From the NCBI RefSeq assembly GCF_036248255.1, contig NZ_CP109178.1, positions 1,550,001 to 1,614,000 on the forward strand: a stretch of 64,000 nucleotides of DNA, written 5' to 3'. This document shows positions 1 through 8,172 of this stretch, one piece after another. The position numbers were made by a program, and so were the translations under genes. This stretch comes from Streptomyces sp. NBC_01717 (lineage in GTDB: Bacteria; Actinomycetota; Actinomycetes; Streptomycetales; Streptomycetaceae). Numbering within the stretch: position 1 is the stretch's first letter; every line of letters begins with the position of its first letter. The notes beneath the pieces are model-generated. The model did not search any database. It had not been told where the DNA came from and saw nothing but the letters and a program-made list of their open reading frames with translations.

Positions 1-80
1 GTGCGTACACCGCACATCTGACCGTCACCGACGACAAGGGCGACACGAGCACCGGTTCCGTCCGCATCGACGTCAGCTGA
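1..80 (+). CDS. C-terminal end of a PKD-domain protein (partial)
   Basis: The reading frame entering the window (codons from base 3) encodes about 25 residues ending TVTDDKGDTSTGSVRIDVS before TGA at 78-80. The pattern of a T-V-T-D followed by a glycine turn and a final short beta strand is the end of a PKD/Ig-like domain, which in Streptomyces often closes secreted ThuA or sugar-dehydrogenase proteins. The gene lies 27 bp before a Tat-exported sugar isomerase-like gene on the same strand, so the two probably form an operon acting on extracellular sugar. The family of the main domain cannot be seen. Confidence 0.6.
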   Translation, partial: AYTAHLTVTDDKGDTSTGSVRIDVS

Positions 81-107
81 GCGCGCGCCGGCTGAGAGGA
101 GAAACGA

Positions 108-965
108 ATGAACAGCACACGACGTGCGTTTCTCGGTACGGCTCTGGGTGCCACCGCGGCCGCCGGTCTCGGTACGGTCCCGGCGTCCGCCGCCGGTTCC
201 CGCCGCTGCCGCCGCATCCCGCCGTCCGGGATCGGCATGCACCTGTACACCATGCGCACGCCGCTGGCGACGGACTTCCGGGGCACGCTGGAACGGCTCG
301 CGGAGATCGGGTACGCGACGGTCGGAGTGAGCGGCCGGCACGGCAACAGCGCCGCCGACATCCGGCGGATGCTCGACGAGACACAGCTCAAGGCGGTCCT
401 CGAACATGTCGGGTACGACATCGTGAGGGGCGCCGGGATGCCGCAGGCGCTGGAGGACATCCATACGCTGGGCGGCAAGTGGATCGTCGTACCCAGTCTG
501 CCGGGGTCGCTGCACAGTCCGGCCGGATACCGGGAGGTGGCCCGGGAGTTCAACAAGGCGGGGCTGGCGGCCCGCGAGTCCGGGCTGAAGCTGCTCTACC
601 ACAATCACGGCACGGACCATCAGGTGGTGGACGGCGTCAGCCTGTACGACATCCTGCTCGCCGAGACCGATCCGGAACTCGTCGGCTTCGAGCTGGATCT
701 GTACTGGGCAGCCAACGGGGGCGCCTCGGCGCCCGGCGAGTTGTTCGTACGCCATCCCCGGCGCTTCCCGGCGCTGCATGTGAAGGACATGGCACCGGAC
801 GGGGACTTCGCCGATGTCGGGTCGGGGGTGCTGGACTTCCCGGCCATGTTCGACACGGCTCGGCAGGGCGGGGTGAAGCAGTGGCTGGTGGAGCACGACT
901 CGCCGGCTGATCCGTTCGCGTCGGCGCTCGCCAGCTATACGTATCTGTCGCGGCTGCGGTACTGA
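108..965 (+). CDS. Tat-exported sugar phosphate isomerase/epimerase-like TIM-barrel protein
   Basis: The 285-residue product begins MNSTRRAFLGTALG, a twin-arginine signal (RR at residues 5-6) followed by an Ala/Gly-rich segment and a likely cleavage near ASAA, so it is exported folded. The mature part follows the xylose isomerase-like TIM barrel fold (AP endonuclease 2 superfamily): GMHLYTMR near the start, LLYHNHG and FELDLYWA in the middle, and ALHVKDM then VEHDSP near the end, which carry the usual His/Glu/Asp metal ligands. GAGGAG 7 bp upstream of ATG supports the start. The substrate is unknown; a sugar or inositol derivative is likely. Confidence 0.85.
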   Translation: MNSTRRAFLGTALGATAAAGLGTVPASAAGSRRCRRIPPSGIGMHLYTMRTPLATDFRGTLERLAEIGYATVGVSGRHGNSAADIRRMLDETQLKAVLEHVGYDIVRGAGMPQALEDIHTLGGKWIVVPSLPGSLHSPAGYREVAREFNKAGLAARESGLKLLYHNHGTDHQVVDGVSLYDILLAETDPELVGFELDLYWAANGGASAPGELFVRHPRRFPALHVKDMAPDGDFADVGSGVLDFPAMFDTARQGGVKQWLVEHDSPADPFASALASYTYLSRLRY

Positions 966-983
966 GCGGTCCGGCGCGCGGCA

Positions 984-1019
984 CGGCCCCGGAGAGCGTC
1001 GCTCGAGTCTCCGGGGCCG
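984..1019. terminator. bidirectional terminator hairpin
   Basis: Perfect 12-bp inverted arms CGGCCCCGGAGA (984-995) and TCTCCGGGGCCG (1008-1019) with a 12-nt loop lie between two convergent genes, which end at 965 and 1029. No T-tract is seen, as is common in Streptomyces. Confidence 0.8.
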
Positions 1020-1028
1020 CTGCGGTGC

Positions 1029-1976
1029 TCAGTGGGCGGCAAGCAGCTGCTCGTACCAGGCGAGGGTCGCGTCCACCGTGGCCGGGAGCGGGTTCGGGGT
1101 GAGGCCGTAGGCCTTCTCGATGGCCGACGAGTCGACGATCTGCGGCTCGGTGTGCTGGTAGAACATCTCCGCGTACTCCGCCATGAAGACCTCGTCGAAC
1201 GGGCCGAACGGGCGGGGCTCGTCGACGACGGTGATGTCGAGCGGACGACCGGTGCGTTGCTCGATCATCGTGAAGATCTGCCGGGTGGTCAGCGCGGGTG
1301 CGGTGGGCAGGTGCCAGACCCGGCCGTCGCTGTCGGGGTGCGCGCCGAGGGTGGCGAGTCCGGCAGCCACGTCTGCGATGTACGTGTAGCTGTGCGGCAG
1401 GTCGATGTCGCCGAGGGCCGGCACCGCTCCCCCGGTCAGCGCGGCCGGGAATACGGCGCCGCCGAGGGTGGAGTTGAGCACGCCGGGTCCGACGAAGTCG
1501 GCCGACCGGCCGAGGACGACACGGAGCCGCCCTTCGGCGTGCGCCGCGAGGTAGCGGGCGTCGAGCTCGGCGCGCATCCGGCCCTTGCGGGTCGTCGTGT
1601 TCCACGGTGAGTCCTCGGTCATCACTGCGCCATGCGTCTCGCCGTACGGGTAGAGCGTGTCGAGTACGACGAGCCGCGCACCGACCGCCTCGGCCGCGGC
1701 GAGGACGGCCTCCTGGATCCGCGGCATGACGTCGACCTGGAGGTGGTAGCCGACGTTGACGCAGTGGTACACGACCGCGGCGCCCTCGACCGCGGCCCGG
1801 GCGCCGTCCGCGGTGGCCACATCTGCGGCGAACCGCTCGACACCTTCGATCGCCGCCCCGTCGCCTGCCCGGTCGACGAGCCGGACCGGGTGGCCGCGGT
1901 CGACGAGTTCACGGGCGAGCGTGGTGCCGGCCGGGCCTGCGCCGAGAACTACCTGGAGATCACGTACTGCGGTCAC
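1029..1976 (-). CDS. NAD(P)-dependent epimerase/dehydratase-like protein
   Basis: A Rossmann-fold protein of 315 residues with the nucleotide-binding glycine motif VVLGAGPAGTTLA at about residues 9-21, then LVDR at the end of the second strand, and VVYHCVNVGYH and LVVLDTLYPYG further on, as in atypical extended SDR/NmrA-like epimerases. GTG at 1976 is preferred because GAGGGG lies 6 bp upstream; the longer frame would need a TTG start at 2012 with no ribosome site. The gene is divergent from a TetR regulator and shares a short palindrome-rich promoter region with it, so it is the probable target. The substrate is unknown. Confidence 0.8.
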   Translation of the reverse strand: MTAVRDLQVVLGAGPAGTTLARELVDRGHPVRLVDRAGDGAAIEGVERFAADVATADGARAAVEGAAVVYHCVNVGYHLQVDVMPRIQEAVLAAAEAVGARLVVLDTLYPYGETHGAVMTEDSPWNTTTRKGRMRAELDARYLAAHAEGRLRVVLGRSADFVGPGVLNSTLGGAVFPAALTGGAVPALGDIDLPHSYTYIADVAAGLATLGAHPDSDGRVWHLPTAPALTTRQIFTMIEQRTGRPLDITVVDEPRPFGPFDEVFMAEYAEMFYQHTEPQIVDSSAIEKAYGLTPNPLPATVDATLAWYEQLLAAH

Positions 1977-2056
1977 TGCGTACCCCTCTACATCGCTGAC
2001 GCCTTCTTGCAACTGTTAGAGACAGTAACTCTTGCGATGAGTCATAGCAAGTGCCG

Positions 2057-2075
2057 CTGTTAGGCTGTGTAACAG
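2057..2075. promoter_or_regulatory. candidate TetR operator between divergent genes
   Basis: CTGTTA-N7-TAACAG is a perfect 6-bp inverted repeat, 31 bp before the TetR start. A second related repeat, ACTGT-N5-ACAGT (2012-2026), lies 36 bp before the epimerase start. Both share the word CTGTTA. The arrangement suggests one TetR protein controlling both directions; this is inference from position and symmetry. Confidence 0.55.
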
Positions 2076-2106
2076 AAGTGAGCTTGACTAGCGAAAGGGG
2101 TCGGTG

Positions 2107-2832
2107 ATGGTCCAAGCCCAACAGGGGCCTCGCGCCCGATACCGGGAGCAGACCCGGTCGGAGATCAAGGAGGCCGCCCTCCGGCAACTCGCCGGAGGGG
2201 GTGTCGCGGCGCTCGCGCTGACCCGTATCGCCAAGGACATGGGGCTCTCCGGCCCGGCGCTCTACCGCTACTTCGCCAGCCGCGACGATCTGCTGAACGC
2301 GCTGATCAGGGACGCTTACGACGACGCTGCTGCGGCCATGGCCGCAGCAGCCGCCCGCTCCTCGGACGCCTCACGAGGCCCGCGCGCGCACCTGCACTCA
2401 CTCGCGGAGGCCTATCGGGCCTGGGCCGTCGCCGAGCCGCATCGCTACCTGCTGATCCAGGGCGCCCCGGTGCCGGGCTATGTCGCACCGGCCGACACGC
2501 TGGACCGGGCCCGGGCGGTGCTCGGGCCGTTCCTGCCGGTCTTCGCGGACGGGTCGCCGGGGGCCGAAGTGGCCCGTGTGGTGGACCAGATGACGGCGTG
2601 GGCCGGGTCCGACGCGGCTGTGGCCGGATGGGTGGCGGAGTATGTGCCGTCCGCCGTCGGCGACACCGGGATGACGGGGCAGGCCCTGGCCGGCGCCGTG
2701 CTCGCCTGGGCGCAGCTGCACGGATCGGTCGGGCTCGAGGCGGCCGGTCAGTTCGCGGGCATGGGACATGGCGGCGACGCGCTGCTGACCGCGCAGACCG
2801 AGATGCTGGCGAACGCGTTCGCGCTGGTGTGA
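2107..2832 (+). CDS. TetR/AcrR family transcriptional regulator (WHG-type C-terminal domain)
   Basis: The 241-residue protein has an N-terminal helix-turn-helix domain, with TRIAKDMGLSGPALYRYFASRDDLLNAL at about residues 38-65 as the recognition helix and following turn. The C-terminal ligand-binding region, with AYRAWAVAEPHRYLLIQGAP, resembles TetR proteins of the WHG domain type. ATG at 2107 follows AAAGGGG by 6 bp; a GTG 3 bp earlier is too close. It is divergent from the epimerase-like gene, with two inverted repeats between them, so autoregulation plus control of the epimerase is likely. The ligand is unknown. Confidence 0.88.
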   Translation: MVQAQQGPRARYREQTRSEIKEAALRQLAGGGVAALALTRIAKDMGLSGPALYRYFASRDDLLNALIRDAYDDAAAAMAAAAARSSDASRGPRAHLHSLAEAYRAWAVAEPHRYLLIQGAPVPGYVAPADTLDRARAVLGPFLPVFADGSPGAEVARVVDQMTAWAGSDAAVAGWVAEYVPSAVGDTGMTGQALAGAVLAWAQLHGSVGLEAAGQFAGMGHGGDALLTAQTEMLANAFALV

Positions 2833-3010
2833 GCCCGGGCCCATGGGACGAGGAAAGTCACCCACGCGCGAAGGCCGGGGCGCAGGGCGTTTCGTACGCA
2901 GGTCATGGCGCAGGTGCCCGCGCACGCGACTCGGGCATCAGCACAGCCCCACGCAGACCCGGGCGTCGGCGCCTGTGCACGCGGCCGGGGCGTCGGCACT
3001 CTCGCACGAA

Positions 3011-3034
3011 GGCCGGGGCGTCGACGCCCCGGCC
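3011..3034. terminator. 24-bp perfect palindrome, bidirectional terminator
   Basis: Arms GGCCGGGGCGTC and GACGCCCCGGCC meet without a spacer. The palindrome lies between the TetR gene (ends 2832) and the converging ABC ATPase gene (ends 3045), so it can stop transcription from both sides. The left arm with its leading GAAGG also occurs imperfectly at about 2869-2885. Confidence 0.75.
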
Positions 3035-3044
3035 CCTTGCCTCG

Positions 3045-3887
3045 TCAGTCGTGCGCGGACGCCGCCCCGAGCAGGTCTCGGATGTGGGCGGCCGCGTCCC
3101 GGAACTCCGGGCGGCCGAGCGTCTCGGCGTACTCCCGTTCCGCGTCCAGTCCCACCTCGATGATCTCGGTGATGGTGCCCGGCCGTGGGCTCATCACCAC
3201 CACCCGGTCGGCCAGATAGACCGCCTCCGATATCGAGTGGGTGACCAGCAGCACGGTGGTGCCGGTCTCCCGCCAGATGCGGTTGAGCTCCATGTTCATC
3301 TGCTCGCGGGTGAGGGCGTCGAGCGCACCGAACGGCTCGTCCATCAGCAGGACCGGCGGTTCGTGCAACAAGGCCCGGCACAGCGCCACCCGTTGCTGCA
3401 TGCCACCGGACAACTCGTGCGGATAGGCGTCCTCGAAGCCGTCGAGCCCGGTCATCCGGATCAGTGCGTCGACCCGTTCGCGCGCCCGGGCCGCGGGCAT
3501 CTTCCGGATCTCCGCCTGGAGCAGGATGTTGCGGCGCGCGGAACGCCACTCGAGGAGGGCGGCGCGCTGGAAGACGTAACCGATGTCGTGCCGTGGGCCC
3601 TTGACCTGTTCACCACCGAGCCGGACCTCGCCCGTGGAGGGCTTCAGCAGTCCTGCGACCAGCTTGAGCAGGGTCGACTTGCCGCATCCGGACGGACCGA
3701 CCAGGGCGACGAACTCGCCCGGCGCCACATCGAGCGAGACGTCGCGCAGGGCGGTGACATCGCGGTTCCTGCTGCGGAACCGCACCGAGACGTCCGACAC
3801 TGCGACGGCAGGGGTGACGGCGCCGCGGTCGCCCGAGGACAGCGGGTCCCGCTCCAGGGGCTTCGCCTCCTGCTTGGGCATCGTCAT
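3045..3887 (-). CDS. ABC transporter ATP-binding protein, nitrate/sulfonate/HMP importer type
   Basis: The cytoplasmic ATPase of the importer has 280 residues. Walker A is GPSGCGKST at about residues 64-72, the signature is LSGGMQQRV, and Walker B is VLLMDEPFGALD; the family (SsuB/TauB/ThiZ-like) is clear from the overall pattern. ATG at 3887 overlaps the stop of the substrate-binding protein (ATGA), which implies translational coupling and fixes the start; a second ATG two codons later is possible. It is the last gene of the three-gene operon and is followed by a strong palindromic terminator. Confidence 0.9.
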   Translation of the reverse strand: MTMPKQEAKPLERDPLSSGDRGAVTPAVAVSDVSVRFRSRNRDVTALRDVSLDVAPGEFVALVGPSGCGKSTLLKLVAGLLKPSTGEVRLGGEQVKGPRHDIGYVFQRAALLEWRSARRNILLQAEIRKMPAARARERVDALIRMTGLDGFEDAYPHELSGGMQQRVALCRALLHEPPVLLMDEPFGALDALTREQMNMELNRIWRETGTTVLLVTHSISEAVYLADRVVVMSPRPGTITEIIEVGLDAEREYAETLGRPEFRDAAAHIRDLLGAASAHD

Positions 3888-4903
3888 CCCTTCGGCGCTG
3901 TCTTCGCGTCCCAGTACTCCCCGACGGCCTTCGGCTCGGCGACCATGCCGGCCTCGGCGAAGACGTCGATGGTCTGCTGCCAGTCCGCCTCGTTGTTGAC
4001 CCCGGGTGCCTTGCCCTCGGTCGACGAGGTGTGCAGCAGCGTGAGCGTCGTCTTGAACTGCTCCGCCAGCACGTTCTTCGGCGGCAGCTGCTCCGACGCT
4101 CCGTCCATCGCGGCAACCGCGGGGCCGGGCGCCTTCTCCGCGGCGGCCCACGCCTCGCTGACCGCCTGCGCCATGCGCCCCGCGAGCTCCGACTTCGAGG
4201 CGAGAAGCTTCTGCCCGGCGAGCAGGCCGTTGGAGTAGAAGTTCAGCCCGTTCTCGGAGAAGCGGAGGTACGAGACGGTCTTCTTGGCCTTGTCCTGCAT
4301 GGTGGGGCCCTGGTCGCTGGCGTATCCGAGCAGTCCGTCGGTCTTCCCCGAGATCACCGCGGCGATCTTGCCCGCCGGGTCGGTGTTCTGGACCTTCACG
4401 TCCGACTCGTCGATGTTGTTCTTCTTGAGGAAGATCGGGAATGTCTTGGAGAGTGCGTCCCCGGCCGTCCCGGCGATCGTCTTGCCCTTGAGATCGGCGG
4501 GTGACCCGATGCCCTTGGCGTCGAAGGACTGCACGGATGCGGGAGTGGTCTGGAGGAAGACGCCCAGGCTCTTGACCCGCACCCCCTGGTCGACCGCGGC
4601 CAGCAGCGCCGGGGTGTCTGCCCAGCCGAAGTCGGTCTGTCCCGCGGCGGTCGCCTGCACCGTCTTCTGCGAGCCCTGGCCCGCTTGAATCGTCAGATCG
4701 ATGCCGTGCTTCTCGAAGATCTTCTGCTGCTTGCCGTAGTAGAACGGCGCGTGTTCGCCGTATGGGTACCAGTTGAGCGTCAGCGTGACCTTGTCCAGCT
4801 TCTTGCCCGATTCACTGGTGGTGGTCGACGCGTCGTTCCCACCGCAGGCCGTGGCCAGCAGAAGAAGAGGTACGACACCGATCAGGAGTCTGCGCGGGTG
4901 CAT
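3884..4903 (-). CDS. ABC transporter substrate-binding lipoprotein, NMT1/THI5-SsuA type
   Basis: The lipoprotein has 339 residues, with signal MHPRRLLIGVVPLLLLATAC and lipobox Cys20, and would be anchored outside the membrane. The mature sequence opens VTLTLNWYPYGEHAPFYYGKQ, close to NMT1/THI5-like periplasmic binding proteins of pyrimidine (HMP), nitrate or sulfonate importers. AGAAGGG 7 bp before ATG supports the start. It is the middle gene between permease (57 bp upstream) and ATPase (4-bp overlap). No TPP riboswitch precedes the operon; a LacI palindrome does, so a sugar-like or other effector rather than thiamine status may control it. Substrate undetermined. Confidence 0.85.
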   Translation of the reverse strand: MHPRRLLIGVVPLLLLATACGGNDASTTTSESGKKLDKVTLTLNWYPYGEHAPFYYGKQQKIFEKHGIDLTIQAGQGSQKTVQATAAGQTDFGWADTPALLAAVDQGVRVKSLGVFLQTTPASVQSFDAKGIGSPADLKGKTIAGTAGDALSKTFPIFLKKNNIDESDVKVQNTDPAGKIAAVISGKTDGLLGYASDQGPTMQDKAKKTVSYLRFSENGLNFYSNGLLAGQKLLASKSELAGRMAQAVSEAWAAAEKAPGPAVAAMDGASEQLPPKNVLAEQFKTTLTLLHTSSTEGKAPGVNNEADWQQTIDVFAEAGMVAEPKAVGEYWDAKTAPKG

Positions 4904-4959
4904 GGGCTGGCCCTTCTCGCGACGGGGTCCGTGACAGCAGTCAGTGGGGGGCGTTGCGT

Positions 4960-5823
4960 TCAGTACGAGGTGGTGGCGGGGGCGTCCCGGCGGCTGGCGT
5001 GCCACGGGAGCAGGAGCTTCTCGGCGATCTCGACAGCGACGAACAGGACGACACCGATCAGGGACATCACGAGCAGCCCGGCGAAGAGCATCGGGGTGTC
5101 GAGGTTGCCGTTGGCCTGGAGGATCACATAGCCCAGCCCCTCGTTGGCACCGACGAACTCGCCGACGACCGCCCCTGTCACGGCCAGCGTGACCGCGACC
5201 TTGAGGCCGGAGAAGAGATGCGGGAGGGAGGCCGGGAAGCGGATCTTGAGGAAGGTCTGCCAGGGCTTGGCGCCCATCGTCGCCGACAGCTGCAGCATCT
5301 CCGGGTCGACCGCCTTGAGGCCGGTGACCATGGAGATCACCACGGGGAAGAATGCGATCAGGACGGCGATGAGGATCTTCGGTGCGATACCGAAGCCGAG
5401 CCAGACCACGAACAGCGGTGCGATGGCGATCTTCGGTACGACCTGCGCGAACAGCAGGATCGGGTAGAGCGTGCGCTCGACGGTCGAGGAGTAGACCATG
5501 ATCACGGCCGCCAGCACACCGACGGCCACCGCGATCACGAAGCCGAGCAGCGTCTCGTACGTGGTCACCCAGCTGTGCTGCCAGAGATAACTCGCCTTGC
5601 CCGTGAGGACATCGAGAGTCGCCCCCGGTGACGGTACGAGGTACGGCTCCACCAGCTCGGCCGCCGAGATCACCCACCAGGCGACGAAGCAGGCCAGCAG
5701 CAGGGCGACCGGACGCCAGCTCTGCTCGGCCGCCCGCGCGAACCGCTCGGCTGCCGACGGCGCGGACCGCCGGGCAACTCCGGCCACTTCGGCGGGACTT
5801 TGGGCCAACGCGCTCTGGCTCAC
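4960..5823 (-). CDS. ABC transporter permease, SsuC/ThiX type
   Basis: The 287-residue integral membrane protein has an N-terminal helix (LLLACFVAWWVISAAEL) and a BPD_transp_1 domain; the coupling-loop signature is in the stretch ATMGAKPWQTFLKIRFPASLP, the EAA-type contact to the ATPase. GTG at 5823 has GGGAG 6 bp upstream. It is the first gene of the permease, binding protein, ATPase operon, reading away from the LacI gene. Confidence 0.9.
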   Translation of the reverse strand: MSQSALAQSPAEVAGVARRSAPSAAERFARAAEQSWRPVALLLACFVAWWVISAAELVEPYLVPSPGATLDVLTGKASYLWQHSWVTTYETLLGFVIAVAVGVLAAVIMVYSSTVERTLYPILLFAQVVPKIAIAPLFVVWLGFGIAPKILIAVLIAFFPVVISMVTGLKAVDPEMLQLSATMGAKPWQTFLKIRFPASLPHLFSGLKVAVTLAVTGAVVGEFVGANEGLGYVILQANGNLDTPMLFAGLLVMSLIGVVLFVAVEIAEKLLLPWHASRRDAPATTSY

Positions 5824-5893
5824 TTGAACTCCCTGTGCTTCGGCGGCAGTTACGGAGAGCTGTGCGATCTCGCGGTGACGGAGAAGGCGCTTT

Positions 5894-5909
5894 CAGAAAG
5901 CGCTTTCTG
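5894..5909. promoter_or_regulatory. LacI-family operator
   Basis: CAGAAAGCGCTTTCTG is a perfect 16-bp palindrome with the central CG of LacI/GalR operators. A further half site, GAAGGCGCTTTC, overlaps it on the left (5883-5894). It lies 71 bp before the permease start and 98 bp before the divergent LacI gene, placed to repress both. Confidence 0.8.
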
Positions 5910-5958
5910 GTAAGGTGCCGCCACGCTAATGACTGCCTGCACGCATGGTCAATAGGTT

Positions 5959-5976
5959 GTCCCGAAGTTTCGGGAC
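5959..5976. promoter_or_regulatory. inverted repeat in the LacI gene leader
   Basis: GTCCCGAA-GT-TTCGGGAC is a perfect 8-bp inverted repeat 31 bp before the LacI start codon. It differs in sequence from the operator at 5894, so it may be a second protein site or an mRNA hairpin in the leader. Confidence 0.45.
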
Positions 5977-6006
5977 CCTGCCGCCACCGCGCCCTTAGGA
6001 GTCGAG

Positions 6007-7119
6007 TTGAGCCAACGGGTGACACGGGCGACGGACCCTCCGGGGTCTCGGCGTGGCGTCCGGACCGCGACCCATGTGACGCTCGACGCCGTCGCCCGGG
6101 AAGCCGGGGTCTCACCGGCCACCGCCTCGCGAGCACTGAACGGCACGGCCCGGGTCCGCGACGATCTGCGGCAGCGGGTGCGCGAGGCGGCCGACCGGCT
6201 CGGCTACATCCCCAACGCCCACGCCCAGGCACTGGCCGGCGCCGCCAACAACCGTACGGTGGGCGTGATCTGTCATGACGTCAGCGACCCCTACTTCGCC
6301 GCGATCTCCAGCGGCGTGATGCGGGCCGCGGCGGAACAGGGGCTGCTCGTGATGCTGGCCTCGACGTTCCGCGAACCGGCCCGGGAGATCAGCTACGTCT
6401 CCATGCTGCGGGCCCAGCACGCCCGGGCGATCCTGCTGATCGGATCGGGCTTCCAGGACCGCGCCTGGGAGCGTGCGATGGATGCCGAACTGGAGCCGTA
6501 CGTCCGGGTCGGCGGGCGGGTGGCGGTCATCAGCCGGCACCGCAGCCTGCGGGTGGACGCCGTGCAGCCGGAGAACCGGGCGGGGGCCGCGGCGCTCGCC
6601 CGGGCGCTGGTGGAGCTGGGGCATCGGACGTTCGCAGTGCTCACCGGGCCGGCCGCGCTGACAACGGTCTCCGACCGGCTGGCGGGGTTCCGCGAGGGGC
6701 TCGCCGAGGCGGGCATCGGGCTCGGGCCGGTGGTGGAGGGGGCGTTCACCCGCGACGGCGGGTACGAGGCGGCCCGGCGGCTGCTGCTCGATGCGGGTCG
6801 GGCGTCGTCCCGGCCACGGCCGACGTGCGTGTTCGCGGTGACCGATGTGATGGCGGTCGGTGCTCTGGCGGCACTGCGCGAGGCGGGGCTGAGGGTACCG
6901 GAGGACGTGTCGCTGGCCGGGTTCGACGACATTCCGCTGGTACGGGAACTGTCGCCGCCGCTCACGACGGTGGCGCTGCCGCTGACGTCGATGGGCGAGA
7001 GCGTGATCGCACTGGCGCTGCGGGAGACAGGGGCCGTACGGAGGGCGCGGGTGGTGCGGGTGGAGGGGGAAGTGGTGTTGCGGGGCAGTACGGGGGTGCC
7101 GGGGGGTGGAGTGCGGTGA
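6007..7119 (+). CDS. LacI family transcriptional regulator
   Basis: The repressor has 370 residues. The N-terminal LacI HTH reads VTLDAVAREAGVSPATASRALNG at about residues 21-43, including the hinge-side Ala/Gly, followed by a periplasmic-binding-protein-like sensor domain (VGVICHDVSDPYFAAISSGV; later TCVFAVTDVMAVGAL and VPEDVSLAGFDDIPL). TTG at 6007 follows AGGAG by 5 bp; a GTG at 6019 is the alternative. It is divergent from the NMT1/SsuA-type importer, with a palindromic operator between them, so it probably represses the importer and itself and responds to the imported compound or a metabolite of it. Confidence 0.9.
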   Translation: MSQRVTRATDPPGSRRGVRTATHVTLDAVAREAGVSPATASRALNGTARVRDDLRQRVREAADRLGYIPNAHAQALAGAANNRTVGVICHDVSDPYFAAISSGVMRAAAEQGLLVMLASTFREPAREISYVSMLRAQHARAILLIGSGFQDRAWERAMDAELEPYVRVGGRVAVISRHRSLRVDAVQPENRAGAAALARALVELGHRTFAVLTGPAALTTVSDRLAGFREGLAEAGIGLGPVVEGAFTRDGGYEAARRLLLDAGRASSRPRPTCVFAVTDVMAVGALAALREAGLRVPEDVSLAGFDDIPLVRELSPPLTTVALPLTSMGESVIALALRETGAVRRARVVRVEGEVVLRGSTGVPGGGVR

Positions 7120-7168
7120 CCGGGGGCGCCCGGGGGCCGGCTTTGTCCTCAATCGCCCCCATGCCCTT

Positions 7169-7188
7169 GAGGTCTTGGGAGGGACCTC
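7169..7188. terminator. weak hairpin between convergent genes
   Basis: GAGGTC (7169-7174) and GACCTC (7183-7188) form a 6-bp stem between the LacI gene and the converging ABC permease gene. The rest of 7120-7305 shows no gene. Confidence 0.35.
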
Positions 7189-7305
7189 CTTGAGGCCGGG
7201 GGCAGGCGTGTTGGTGGGCAGCGAGCGCGTCAGTGGTGGTGGCAGGGGGGCGGCTCCGGTGGCCCGACGGCAGCTCTCTGAGCCGCTGCCATGTTCGACA
7301 AGTCG

Positions 7306-8172
7306 TCAGCCCGCCTTGGCGTCCCTCTGGCAGTAGGCCCAGAACCCGGCTGCAGTGACAGCTACCGTGTACAGGCAGAAGACCGCCACCGCGACCGGGG
7401 TGGACAGGTGGGAGCCGACCAGTGCCTGGGCGAAGGACCGTTCGTCGTCCGAGTAGGCGGAGACGTCGGTGAGCATCGCCCGGCCGGCCGCGAACGGCAG
7501 CCAGTCGCCCACGCCGTCCATCCCCGGCACGTACCCGAGGAGCGCACCCGCGAGGCGCTCACCGAGCAGCGGCCACAGGACCAGGAGCAGGACCGGAACG
7601 ATGCGGCTGCGTAGCAAAGCGACCAAGGCCAGGCACAGCAGCGCCCAGCATCCCATCCACCCGACGAACCGGGCAGCCGGTGCCAGGACTTCGGTCCAGG
7701 CCGGCTGGGAGGCGCCGGCCATGGCCAGCGACACCGCGCAGGAGAGCGCCCCCAGCAACGCACTGGCGGAGGCTGCACCGGCTCCGACGGCGAAGCCGAC
7801 CGCACACTTCGCCCCGTAGGCGGCACCGCGTCCGTTCACGGCCAGCCAGGTCGTCCGTGCGGCACCTGACACAAGATCGGTCGAGACCGGCCCGGTGCCC
7901 AGGACCATCACGAAGAAGCACAGGGCCGGGATCTGCATCGACAGCGGGGTCCACGCGATCACGTCTGCCACCGTCGCGGAGCTGACAGTGTGCTGGTTGC
8001 CGAGCTCGAGCAGGACCGTGATGCCGCTCAGCAAGCTCAGCACCGCCACCACGCCGAGCAGGATCCATGTCGAGCGCAGTGCGGTCAGATGCCGCCACTC
8101 GTAGCGGCATGCCCTGCGGAACGCGTCGGTAGGCCCGACCGCCACCGGGACCTTCATCACGGCAGATGTCAC
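7306..8172 (-). CDS. ABC-2 type transporter permease, bacteriocin/lantibiotic exporter-like
   Basis: The 288-residue membrane protein has about six hydrophobic segments (for example STWILLGVVAVLSLLSGITVL, QIPALCFFVMVLGTGPVSTDL and AVAVFCLYTVAVTAAGFWAY). GTG at 8172 overlaps the ATPase stop (GTGA), so the two are made together and form one exporter. The pattern (ATPase then a single ABC-2 permease with a YEWRHLTALRSTW amphipathic N-terminus) resembles BcrAB/lantibiotic-immunity exporters. A small membrane protein and a secreted peptide lie immediately upstream on the same strand, which points to export of, or immunity to, that peptide. Confidence 0.75.
   Translation of the reverse strand: MTSAVMKVPVAVGPTDAFRRACRYEWRHLTALRSTWILLGVVAVLSLLSGITVLLELGNQHTVSSATVADVIAWTPLSMQIPALCFFVMVLGTGPVSTDLVSGAARTTWLAVNGRGAAYGAKCAVGFAVGAGAASASALLGALSCAVSLAMAGASQPAWTEVLAPAARFVGWMGCWALLCLALVALLRSRIVPVLLLVLWPLLGERLAGALLGYVPGMDGVGDWLPFAAGRAMLTDVSAYSDDERSFAQALVGSHLSTPVAVAVFCLYTVAVTAAGFWAYCQRDAKAG

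Noticed and set aside
3884..6232. 782-codon frame containing the substrate-binding protein
   Set aside because: Only the part from ATG 4903 has a lipoprotein signal and ribosome site; the upstream part is a shadow of the permease and LacI genes.
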